Assembly (NCBI GenBank): GCA_009760885.1
Contig: CM019718.1
Coordinates: forward strand, 29,953,030-30,017,029
DNA length: 64,000 nucleotides
Source: Achatina immaculata
Lineage: Eukaryota; Mollusca; Gastropoda; Stylommatophora; Achatinidae
Reading direction: 5' to 3'
Shown piece by piece: positions 21,181-30,632 of this stretch. Below the pieces are notes generated by a model. It was given only the letters and a program-made list of their open reading frames with translations, had not been told where the DNA came from and did not search any database. The translations under genes and the position numbers were made by a program. Position 1 is the stretch's first letter. Every line of letters starts with the position of its first letter.

Positions 21181-22973
21181 GTAAGGCAGCAGAATTTCAT
21201 TTAGTGCTTTTCTGAAACGAGTTTAGGTAAGACACCAAGATTTTATTTGATACTTTTGTGACGTTAGACAGAAAGATTTCATTCGATGCTTTTGTGACCA
21301 CGTTTATGTAAGACAGGAAGATTTCATTTCATGCTTTCTTACTAAATTTAGATAAGACCAGGGGTTCCCAAACTTTTTTTTTCAGACTGTGGCACACTTG
21401 GTAATGTGAGAGATAAGAGAAATGAAGACCACAGTAAAACTGGTTCTAGTAATGAAAGTAGATGGAGGTGTATGGTTCAGTTTTACAAAAAAGTGAGGAA
21501 AGTGGCTAGAAACAAGATTGACAAAAAGCAAAATGAGTATGTGCAAATGAAAACCGTACAACAGTCTAATATTTTGGCTAAAGTATATATATAAATATTT
21601 TAACCCATGGGTGAAATTTGATGGCTATGAATATCACGGTACCTCCAGTCTAGAGGCCGGTCACGTCCTACATACACTCATGCCGGGATAATACGCCTAA
21701 ACTGGCTTAACCCAGGGGTGAAACTCACTAGTGGTGAGGATTCATCCTCCTTGACAAAAGCTCTGTCCTGGTCACACTTGGAAGGGTATCGGCCATGATC
21801 ACAAAATGCTGAAGTTGGAGACACTGGACCAGTGCAGTCCAGATAGGCAACCACCTCTCACCCGACGGGGATATGTTATATCCAAATCACGTTGAGGTTT
21901 TCCAGTGAGAAAGTCCAACTCTAAACTAAAATGGTGCAACGAAAACCAGTGTCACACAATGCCGCTTTTGTGACCCACCATGAGTATAGGCCCAAGCCCC
22001 ACAATGCTCTGAGCCTCCATCCTAAATGAGAATATCTTGAGAACCACATGAGTAAATTCAGTAGTATCACAGGGTGATCTTGGTGGTAGAAACGAACGAA
22101 GAAGAAGAAGAGTTTACACACTGCACTGACAAGTGAAAAAAAAAAATTAAGTTTTATTATACAAGGCATTCTTTTCAATGTGAAATATGAGCCTGCTTGG
22201 AGGCACAGATCTCAAACAGATTTCAGCTCACTCTAGTCTGGGACTAATAATTAAATTGCTGTGGGTTCTTTTCATGCTGGGTATTTATGAGAAGAAAAAA
22301 AATAGCAAACATGCTGTAATTTGGTCAAAAATATTTTTTTCTCTAAATATTTGGCTGCACACCACTGTGCCATAGCACACAATTTGAAAAACCAGATTAA
22401 ACAAGATTTCAGTTGATGGTTTTCTTAAGTTTTATTTGATTCTTTTCTGACCAGTTTTAAGGAGGACAACATTTCAGTTGATGAATCTGTTTTAACATAC
22501 CCAAAATAAAGTGACAATGTTAACTCTCTTGAGATGCTTTTTTTTCCAAAATTGCATTTGTATTTTGGCTTCCTGTGTTTATTTGCAGAAATGGATTTGT
22601 GTCTGGTGATATTACAGTTGGACGAGTTGGTACCAAAGTTACTCTCTCAGTGGGAAAGGGTGGAGTGGCTGTTGAAGTAGATTTGTTTGAAGCAAAAGCT
22701 GCGGAGAAAAAGCAGGAGCTACAGTTTGTCCTTTTTCATTTGGCAGAAACTTGCTCCCAGCTGGAGGCTCAGTTGTCCGCAGCCAATAAACAGATTGAAA
22801 CTTTGAAAAGTCAGAAGCCATCAAATGCTGGTTTAGGTGCACTTATGGACTTAAGCCCCAAAAAGGGGGCAGGGCAAAGCAAGGTAAAGGCCAAGAAAGT
22901 TGGCATGAGTGTTGTAAATCCATCCAGTCGAAAGAGGAAAGTCGCTACTGGTGTTGTTTTTGAGGGCAACTGA
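20945..22973 (+). CDS. PAXX: PAXX, non-homologous end-joining factor
   Basis: join(20945..21180, 22589..22973), 206 aa against 204 in human. PAXX is a homodimeric XRCC4-superfamily scaffold that binds Ku on broken DNA ends and helps ligation in the nucleus. Residues ~1-115 fit the beta-rich head (LKYLCYTKCKDCKWWAVNVT, VDVWSLDL, FLTKFRNGFVSGDITVGRVG); ~116-150 form the coiled coil (EKKQELQFVLFHLAETCSQL...); the tail is basic (SKVKAKK) and ends MSVVNPSSRKRKVATGVVFE, matching the Ku-binding end of human PAXX (SLINPG...GVDFD), with the key Val and Phe present as V201 and F203. The start has no upstream in-frame alternative. Divergent from the LRPPRC-like gene. Poly(A) signal at 23000. Identification is from remembered similarity. 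Confidence 0.9.
21360..22398. mobile_element. hAT-like element carrying nested repeats
   Basis: Ends resemble hAT termini (CAGGGGTTCCCAAACTTTTT and, at the right, the complement of TGGTTTTTCAAATTGTG). Both termini share GTGGCACACTTGG / TGTGCCATAGCACAC text. An 8-bp target duplication is not evident. No transposase. Nested inside are 21405-21590 (related to the arms at 1517-2684) and 21601-22110 (retroposon with GAA tail). Confidence 0.5.
21601..22110 (+). mobile_element. Retroposon with (GAA)n tail, copy 1
   Basis: About 500 bp with marks such as TCTAGAGGCCGGTCACGTCC, AACCCAGGGGTGAAACTCAC, GAGGTTTTCCAGTGAGAAAG and the end TGGTGGTAGAAACGAACGAA followed by AAGAAGAAG. A second, longer version with internal tandem copies lies at 29385-30478. 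The common 3' end with a short repeat tail points to retroposition; no coding sequence, no clear Pol III boxes. Confidence 0.65.
22589..22973 (+). CDS. PAXX: PAXX exon 2
   Basis: 385 bp including the TGA stop. Encodes the end of the head domain, the coiled coil and the basic tail with the Ku-binding end (GVVFEGN). Acceptor CAG at 22586-22588; the A at 22589 completes the Arg codon AGA. Confidence 0.9.
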
Positions 22974-22999
22974 TATCTGTTTTTGTTATCCTACAAGAA

Positions 23000-23005
23000 A
23001 ATAAA
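23000..23005 (+). terminator. PAXX polyadenylation signal
   Basis: AATAAA 27 bp after the PAXX stop codon, followed by GT/T-rich sequence (TGGCATGTTTTTTTTTTTCC) at about 23032-23051. Confidence 0.75.
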
Positions 23006-25974
23006 ATATTCCCAGCCAGTACATCACTAACTGGCATGTTTTTTTTTTTCCTCAGTTGTTTTCTTCCTGCGTAGATTGTGAGGGTTTGTGGTGAAACGCA
23101 AACTTCTTTTATGTGTGAGAAATAAGGTTATGGTAAATGAGACTGTCAGAGCAAAGACAAACATGAATCATAGCAGACACTGAGACAGGGAGCCAGAGCT
23201 GCATCGTCCTACTTTGTGCTGCTCTTAATAGGTTGGTGAGCATGTCATCCAAGCGGTCGTGGTAGGACTCCACACGCTGGCGTCATCTGTTGATAAGTCA
23301 CCTTCTTGGGGATCCATTCTGGGATTACTTACACCCGCTCCTCATCCAGCATAATGCCTGAACTTCAAGCTCACCATGGGCATGGCTTCTGGGAACACAA
23401 GCCTGAAGTTCCAGGGACAGGGAAGAAGGAGGACTACCATACACAGACTGGATGTATTTGTTATTATTGGTTTATCCTAGTCTTTGCTATGAGTCTTCTC
23501 TGAAGCCAGCTCTTCTTTTCACTGCAGAAAGTCTGTGATAATGGTTGAGATGGGGGACATTCCAGTAAAGTGCTCAACTCAATTTTGTGTTTTCACTTTC
23601 AATATAACTAGTGCAGAGACTTCTTCATGCTAACCTTCTTATGACCTAATATTCAGATTCTGTCTTTCTTATCAAATCTCATTTCTGAGGTCTCTCATTT
23701 CACAAGCTGAACTGCTTCTCTCCCCTGGGATTTTATCAGGGCCCACCCAACACAGAAATGCTTAAGACCAAGGAAATAAATGATCTCAAATGAGGACTGG
23801 AAACTGAAAAAAAGTAAAGAATTGAACAGAAACAAAAATTAAGTAACAAAAGTGCAGAAAAGAATTGTTGACAGTAAAGAAAAATATACAAAAGCTGAAA
23901 CTAACATCTGTAGATATATAAGAATGTGCTTAAAGATTAGAGCAGTGGATGCTGGTATGTAAAGGTAACAGTAACTTTATTATGCCTTAGAAGCACACAG
24001 GGATATGGTGTTAGTGCCCATATTTTCCTTGACCTGTCAACACACTCGAGGTATGTAGATATACAAGGATGTATCTGGAGAATAGAACAGTGGATGCTGT
24101 TAGAAGTGTAGCTTTTAAGTAACTAACAGAATCACTGAACATTAACAAATCTATATTCTCAGAGACAATACAGGAAGAAATATCATGTGGAATAGTTTGG
24201 AAACTTGAATATAAGGAAAGTAGTGTTTCTTCGCCATTGATGTATAATTTCAGTAGATATAAAACACAACACAGTTTCTTGAAGTGGATTGCCTACAGCT
24301 TTGTACATATTCATACAGAATTTTGTATGTTGGAACTGTATGATAGTGGAAAATGGGAGAGGGAAGAAGTCAAGCATGTTTTTTTAATGCTCTGAATATG
24401 TTGGGTTTTTGGTTTTTTTTTCACTATTTTTATATAGTTTCCTTGAATTGACAACTGTATGGCTTAGTATGGATGCTCAGTGATTTGTTACATAATAATA
24501 AAAACATATTTGTGAAAATTTTTTTTACTTCTCCATATTTTCTTGATGGGATTATGTGGTTTTGATATGGGAGCTCATTATATGTCTCACATGTGTCTTC
24601 ACCCTTGTGTTTTTGTTTTGTGTTAGTTTTTTTTTGTTTGTTTCAGAAATTGTGAGAACCTTTGCTCAACACTGTCTGCTAGTGAGCTGTTATCATAAAA
24701 GTAGTGGGTTATAAATCTTCCATAATGATCTCCCTGCTGATGTAGGTGTAAAAAAATTGTACTTGACACAACAGTGTCAAGGAAAGCTGCTTTTGAAAAA
24801 TGGAGAATGTAAATTTCAGTAACATGATTATGGAACAGCATCGAAGTCCAAGGCAGATGGATTGCTAAAGGAAATTCAAAATTTGTCAGCATTTTCACTG
24901 CTGCCTTGACCTTCATGTGCTTCTTTATTTAGTCAGTGTTTCCAAAACAGCTCATTTAACTAGCCTTATTTTCTTAGTTAGCAAATGATATGTGTGCTCC
25001 TGTAACATTTACAAGAAAAGATTGACTGTGACATCTGTAACAAAACATTGTTTGATTGTGACATTTATAACAGAAGAATGTATAAGACATTTATTGCATG
25101 AGATTGTATGAATGTGACATTTATAACAGATGACTGTGACATTTACAAGAAGTAATTTTATATTAAACAGTTTAGCTTTTTTTTCTGGGAGACTTTTTTT
25201 AAACTTTAAAATTAAGAACATTTAACTCATAAGAGAAAAATCATACAAGTAGGAGTTCATGATATAGTTCATCACCTGTGTTGTTGTCAGTGTTGAAGAT
25301 ATTTGCACTGTTACAGTGCATGGATAGATTAAGTGACCTGCTTCGTTGTTGCAAGTGTTGAAGATGCTTGCTGTAAACTTTGAACCTGTAATCTTCATGT
25401 GTTCTTTCAACTCAGTAGACACATTGATTCACCTTTTCATTCTTATTAAATCTCGTCTCGCTGACCCTCAAAGCAAGCTGAGGAAAGAACAGCTGTGGGC
25501 TCTTGTACCTTTCTTTAGTGTTTCAGAGCTTACAGTTGGTGGTAGCTGTAAAGACAAACTTCTCTGTAAGCTCCATCATGGTTGGGATCAGGTACTGTTG
25601 CTTCTTTACCACAAAAACAAAACATCAGCACTGTCTGCAGAAATTCCTGTTGTCTGTTTTTTTACCATTCAAACATTCTCTCCCAAACAAAAAAAAAACA
25701 TGAAATACAGACATGTAGCAAGTAAGCTAGTCAAACAAAATCACAATCGCAACATAAAATTTTCTGTCATGTTTACATTCATGTATTGTATTAATTGTAG
25801 ATCTTTTTCTTTTATCTTTCATACATGAAAGTCATCAGGCACATTTGGAGTTCAAGATCATACATTAGCCTTGGTTTTATTGATTTTTGTAAAAGGTCAC
25901 TGATGGGTTGCAAGTTGAGCAATATTTCATCAAACTTGAATAAAACAGGTTTATCAGTTTTCTTCTTATCTTAT
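23006..25974. other. Intergenic stretch without recognised gene
   Basis: Contains a dispersed repeat copy at 23960-24065 (see 18140), an ~50-bp degenerate repeat at 25010-25150 (TGTGACATTTATAACAGA) and an open frame at 25346-25828 (...SKLRKEQLWALVPFFSVSEL...), whose first half looks protein-like but shows no domain, convincing start or splice partner. I do not call a gene. Confidence 0.5.
23960..24065. repeat. Interspersed repeat, second copy
   Basis: Shares GGGATATGGTGTTAGTG and TTGACCTGTCAACACACT with 18140-18345, so it is a dispersed family. This copy is truncated. Confidence 0.5.
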
Positions 25975-26490
25975 ATCCTTCCTGTGCCGTTAAACGTCAC
26001 ATAGGGCTCGCAAAATAGTTCGCCAATTTTTCCTGTCTTCGGCGAGTCTTTCAACCTCATCAAGGGATTTTATGCCTGTTAATTTGGCCTCTCTTAACAG
26101 TGACCTCTTCAGAGTTTCACGTGGTCTGCCTCTTTTTCTTTGGCCTGTTGTGTTCCACTTGATAGCTTGTTTTGGGATTCTCTGATCATTTCTTCTCATC
26201 AAGTGACCAACATATGTCCATCTCCTTTTCCTGATCACCCATGAGACTAGTTGTTGTTCAGTCATCTGTCTTATCTCTGCATTGTTCTTGAATTCATTCC
26301 ACTTGATGCCAAGTATTTTCCTTAGGCATTTGTTTTCAAAAGAGTCTAATTTCTTTTCTATTTCTTTAGTTGTTTTCCAGATTTCGCATGCATAAATGAG
26401 GGTGGATATTACATTTGAATTGAATAGTCTTAACTTGGTTTTTGTGCTTATAACTTTTGAATTCCATATGTTCTCAAGGTTCTTGCAGTT
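25975..26490 (-). pseudogene. LINE group B fragment, copy 2
   Basis: An uninterrupted 169-codon minus-strand frame encodes the C-terminal region ([95 protein letters not shown]). It ends with the group's 3' end (GTGACGTTTAACGGCACAGG on the minus strand). 5'-truncated and so not functional, but younger than copy 1. Confidence 0.88.
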
Positions 26491-26800
26491 TTGGTTCAAT
26501 ATTTACAGCAGAAGTCAGTACTGTGGTTAATGCTTACTGCAGAATAGAGTTTAATGGGTTTACAAGTGAATGTTTAGATTCATATTTACCGCAGAATAGA
26601 ATTTAATGGGTTTGCAAGTGAGTGTTTAGGTTAATATTTACTGCAGAATAGATTGTAACAGCTTCTTCAGTCAGTGTTTATGTTAATATTGATCACAGAA
26701 TAGAATCTTAGGGCTGATCAGCACTTTTAAACATTTACAACAGATAAAAATGACTTTTCAATGTTTAGGTTTATATTTACAATAGATTAAAATCCTTGCA
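26491..26800. repeat. ~70-bp degenerate tandem repeat
   Basis: About four diverged copies built on TTTACTGCAGAATAGA and AATGGGTTTGCAAGTGAGTG. It starts where LINE copy B2 is truncated, so the LINE seems to have landed in or beside it. Confidence 0.75.
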
Positions 26801-27654
26801 TTGGTTTCTGCTGGTACATCAGATGTCTGGTATGATTTTCATAAAGCCTCTATCATCTGAAATACAAGAACAGTGACAGGTAGTGATGCAGATGAAGAGT
26901 AAGATAGAGTACAAAAGATTCTATTATTACAGGTAATCTAACACAGCAGCAAAGATGACAGCCAACATGGCTGGACAGCTGAGGCAGAGAGACCCTGTCC
27001 CAGCACCCAAGGCTGTAGAGAGGCTGTAGTGTTACTTCAGCTTAGTCAGCGGAGTTTCAGTCCGTGCATAGAATGTTCTTTTGTCTGTTTCGGGAACTGA
27101 AACCATTATGATCCACTTTCAGTCCAACTCCATGGCTGAAGATCTTCAAGATGAACATGACCTTCTTACAGCTCAAGTTACATCTCCAGCAACTTCACCC
27201 TTGTACATGTGAATGCCATGCCATAAAGGCACTTTCAGTATATGGTGTCCATGCATACAAGTTTCTCTTAATCTGTTGCCATATTAGAACAGCAACTTCC
27301 TATTACAGGCATGAAAAGGGGCATAACCACTGCTTTTTTTATAGGTATGATTTTATCAGCAACCTTTTTTTCCACAAAAGATCTGAGTACCACATGTGTG
27401 AGTGGCCTGCAGCCCACATTCATGTCTATAGTTAATAAATGTATGTAATAATAATAAAGTATTACAAAAATATTAATACAATAATTCTTTCACTTACACA
27501 ATGTAACAATGATAATAGTTTGATCCAGCCTGCTGACCCCTACACTAGAGCATGATGTAGGCAGCACAATCAGGGGTCCTTGTGTGAATATCTATGCTGA
27601 AAATTCATTCACCTGTCATTTGGAGTGACCTTGAAGTTTTTGTCATGAATTCTC
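26801..27654. other. No gene recognised
   Basis: Unremarkable intergenic sequence. The 94-codon frame at 27151-27435 has no domain I know and no start or splice support. Confidence 0.5.
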
Positions 27655-27998
27655 AGAATGTATGTTCAACAATGTGCAGTTACGATCATGGCTGTGCATG
27701 CAGTGAAGTTATGATCATGGCTGTGCATGCAGTGAAGTTACGATCATGGCTGAGCATGCAGTGAAGTTACGATCATGGCTGTGCATGCAGTGAAGTTATG
27801 ATCATGGCTGAGCATGCAGTGAAGTTACGATCATGGCTGTGCATGCAGTGAAGTTACGATCATGGCTGTGCATGCAGTGAAGTTACGATCATGGCTGTGC
27901 ATGCAATGAAGTTACGATCATGGCTGTGCATGCAGTGATGTTACGATCATGGCTGAGCATGCAGTGAAGTTACGATCATGGCTGAGCATGCATTGAGG
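27655..27998. repeat. 29-bp minisatellite array
   Basis: About eleven units of 29 bp (GTTACGATCATGGCTGTGCA...), with TGTGCATGC/TGAGCATGC variants. Confidence 0.95.
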
Positions 27999-28129
27999 AA
28001 ATTGTGGAGAAAATATAATCCTTCTGGCAGGATCATCATGACAGACATGTACGTAAATGACAAACTGCAGTCTCTGGCAGAGAGAAAACATGTGACCAAG
28101 ACCAATAGGCCTCTGTGCCACTAATATGT

Positions 28130-28205
28130 TGTGTATGGTATATGTGGTGTGTGGTATATGTGGTGTGTGGTATAAGTGGTGTGTGGTATATGTGGCATAT
28201 GGTAT
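28130..28205. repeat. Short GT-rich tandem repeat
   Basis: Units of about 16 bp (GGTATATGTGGTGTGT), four to five copies. Confidence 0.85.
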
Positions 28206-28454
28206 CGCTGGCCTTCAGCCTAACTGGATAAGATTTTGTCCAGTCCTCTTTGCAGTGAAAAAAAAAAATCTTGGGTCCAGTACTGTACTTCCAGCACTGG
28301 GCTATAACCTGCTCCCCATCTAACTCGACACCTGTGGTTAGGCAGTACACCACAACACTGGCTGCGAAGAGCTTAAGTTGTAAGTAGATGAAATGAGAAA
28401 GAGTAAACTCATTACTTCCTTTTTTTCTTTCTAGTAAGTAGGTTTACCCAAAAT

Positions 28455-28605
28455 CAGGAAATCTCAACATCACGTTGTGGTAAATACTAAAACCACAACT
28501 GGAAAATCTCAACATCACGTTGTGGTAAATACTAAAACCACAACTGGAAAATCTCAACATCACGTTGTGGTAAATACTAAAACCACAACTGGAAAATCTC
28601 AACAG
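28455..28605. repeat. 45-bp tandem repeat, about 3 copies
   Basis: Three near-identical units (CACAACTGGAAAATCTCAAC...). The unit is 15 codons and reads NTKTTTGKSQHHVVV in the frame that continues into the ORF at 28606-28860. Confidence 0.93.
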
Positions 28606-28860
28606 ATATTGTCCAGGGTATGCAAGCGAACAACTCTTACCTCACTCTATGCCATCCAAGAACAAGATGAAACAAGCAACGCAACTTACCACATTCCATG
28701 TCACATTCTTGCCCAACTGTTACAACAGAAATTCTCGAGCAAAAGTAGCAGACAGCTTTATCATGTTTTGCAAAAGCGTCTGCCAGAACTCTGTGAGGAA
28801 AGAAAGATAAAGTGTTTATCTCATTTTGTTGCAAATAAAGATAGAAAATACAGCAGATAG
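28477..28860 (+). CDS. Hypothetical open frame, unknown
   Basis: 127 codons from the ATG-less frame start. The first 43 residues are three copies of the 45-bp repeat. The rest (SRVCKRTTLTSLYAIQEQDE, HIPCHILAQLLQQKF, LYHVLQKRLPELCEERKIK) has a protein-like composition with predicted helices and resembles no family I can name. The sequence after it, to 29130, repeats AAAGAAAATGCTGCAGATAT-type units that are Lys/Glu/Asn-rich in shifting frames (an AT-rich minisatellite or decayed coding repeat). There is no clear promoter, start codon or splice support. It may be an exon of an unseen gene or a chance frame. Confidence 0.25.
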   Translation: MVNTKTTTGKSQHHVVVNTKTTTGKSQHHVVVNTKTTTGKSQQILSRVCKRTTLTSLYAIQEQDETSNATYHIPCHILAQLLQQKFSSKSSRQLYHVLQKRLPELCEERKIKCLSHFVANKDRKYSR

Positions 28861-29189
28861 GGAAGAAAATGTTTGCAAATAAAGAAGGGAAATATTGCAG
28901 ATATAACGAGGAAAATACTTCATATAAGAAAGGAAATGCTGCTGATAAAAAAAGTGAGAAAGAAAATGCTGCAGATATGAAAGAAAATGTTACTGATAAA
29001 GGAGATTTTACAACTGAGAAAGAAAATGCTGCAAACCAGAATGAAAATGTCACAGAAGAGAGAAAAAAAATGATGCAGAGTGAAAGAAGGAAAATACTTG
29101 TATTCATTCATTCATTTGCATTTCCCTTTCGGAACTGCCTCCCTAACAGCCTGCTGCTGATGCATCCATACTTGTATTACTCTCTATAA
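28861..29189 (+). repeat. Degenerate Lys/Glu-coding repeat
   Basis: Imperfect repeats of ~27-33 bp around GAAAATGCTGCAGATATGAA and GAAAATGTTACTGATAAA. The plus frame reads EKENAAD, KENVTDK and similar, but frame shifts separate it from the upstream ORF. Confidence 0.5.
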
Positions 29190-29384
29190 AACAGTATGAA
29201 CTTCTGAGGTTGGCTGCTACACCACTTATGACTTTTAATATTAAACAAAAGTCTTTTATATGTGTTTTGCTTCTGTCTTCACCGCTGTTGGCGAGATTCT
29301 TCAGCTGCCGTGCCAATGGGGTTGTCGCGCAGCACCACTGTGGAAAAGGTGGTAGAAATGATAAAGCGAAGCAAACAGTCAAAT

Positions 29385-30478
29385 CATGGCACCTCTGGTC
29401 TGGAGGTCGGCCGCGTCCTGAGTGCAGTCATATCGGGTGAAATGCATGAACCGGTTTAACCCAGAGGTTAAGACACTGCTGGCGAGACTCTTCGAATGCC
29501 GCGCGTGGAGTGAAGCTCCTCTCGGTCAAGGAAGAAAATGCAGAAAAGAAATAAAGATTGCTGTGCGGCGCTGATGTGAAAAGGTGGTGGAAAGGATAAA
29601 GTGAAGTTTAATCGGTATGTCCAGTAGTATCGCTACGAGGGCTATACATACCACGGCACCTCTGCTCTAGAGGCCGGCCACGTCCGAAATACACCTACAC
29701 TGGTGAAATTTGCCTAAACCGGCACACACCAGGGATGGAACCTGATGGCTAGACATGTCATGCCACCTCCGCTCTAGAGGTCGGTCACGCCTGATATACA
29801 CCCATACTGGTGAATTATGCCTAAACCGGCTCACACCAGGGGTGAATCTTGAAGGCTATGCATGTCACAGTACCTCTGCTCTAGAGGTCGGTCACGTCCC
29901 AAACACGCCCATACTGGGATAATATGCCTAAACCGGCTCAACCCAGGGGTGGAAGTCACTAGTGGCGAGGATTCGTCCTCCTGGACAAAAACTCCATCCT
30001 GGTCACAACTAGGAAGGGTAGCGGCCACGACCACAAAATGCTGAAGTCGGAGACACTGGACCAGGGCAGTCTAGATAAGCAACCACCTCTCATCCGGCGG
30101 GGATGTATGCGTATCCTAATCACGCTGAGGTTTTCCCGGTGAGAAAGTCCAACTCTGGACTGGATGGGCAACCACCTCTCACCCGGCGGTGATACACGGG
30201 TATCTCAAAACACGTCGAGGTTTTCCGGTGAGAAGGTCCAACCCTAGACTAAACTGGTGCAACGAAAACCACGGTGTCACGCAATCCGCTTCAGAGACCC
30301 ACCAAGAATACAGGCTAAAGCCCTGCGATACTCTGAACCTCTTGTGGTCCTCTCGGGGATCTCGCGTGGACCTGTCAGGGACCACACAGGAGACCACAGG
30401 ACCTAACGAGGACCACAGGCGTAAATTCAGTATGATCACAGTGCGGTCTTGGTGGTAGAAGCGAACGAAGAAGAAGAA
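29385..30478 (+). mobile_element. Retroposon with (GAA)n tail, copy 2, internally repeated
   Basis: Relative of 21601-22110. A ~115-130-bp block (CTAGAGGTCGGTCACG..., CTAAACCGGCTCA...) is present about four times between 29385 and 29960; then follow the unique body (GAGGTTTTCCGGTGAGAAGG, partly doubled at 30130 and 30220) and the 3' end GCGGTCTTGGTGGTAGAAGC followed by AAGAAGAAG at 30466. More GC-rich than its surroundings. It ends about 70 bp from the proposed last exon of gene A. Confidence 0.7.
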
Positions 30479-30544
30479 GCTTCTGTCTTCATGTTCTCAT
30501 ACTGCATTTTCTGTATTTGACACGGAAGTTTCTCTTCTGTGTGG

Positions 30545-30632
30545 TTAAGCACCAGCGTGTATTTGTGCTCGCTGTTTGATGGTGCTCTGGCTAGTCCTGC
30601 ATCTGGTACTTTCATATCTTGCTTGTTCACAT
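30545..30632 (-). CDS. Gene A exon 3 (proposed last exon)
   Basis: Acceptor CTCTGATTGACAG, phase 2 as needed. It adds TCEQARYESTRCRTSQSTIK and nine more residues, then TAA. The resulting CVTC-X9-C resembles CPTC-X11-C in gene B, which supports the choice. No good poly(A) signal was found downstream, so another exon is possible. Confidence 0.45.

Larger units (their letters stand above)
21181..22588 (+). other. PAXX intron filled with mobile DNA
   Basis: 1.4-kb intron. The first 180 bp contain three diverged copies of TGCTTTTCTGA...AGACA...GATTTCATTT, which copy the exon 1 end. From 21360 to about 22398 an element with hAT-like ends (CAGGGGTTCCCAAACTTTTT ... AATTTGAAAAACCAG) holds two nested repeats. 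The acceptor is TGTTTATTTGCAG. Confidence 0.65.

Noticed and set aside
25346..25828. 160-codon plus frame; first half (SKLRKEQLWALVPFFSVSEL) looks protein-like.
   Set aside because: No recognised domain, no good start, and the second half is low complexity. Kept only as a note.
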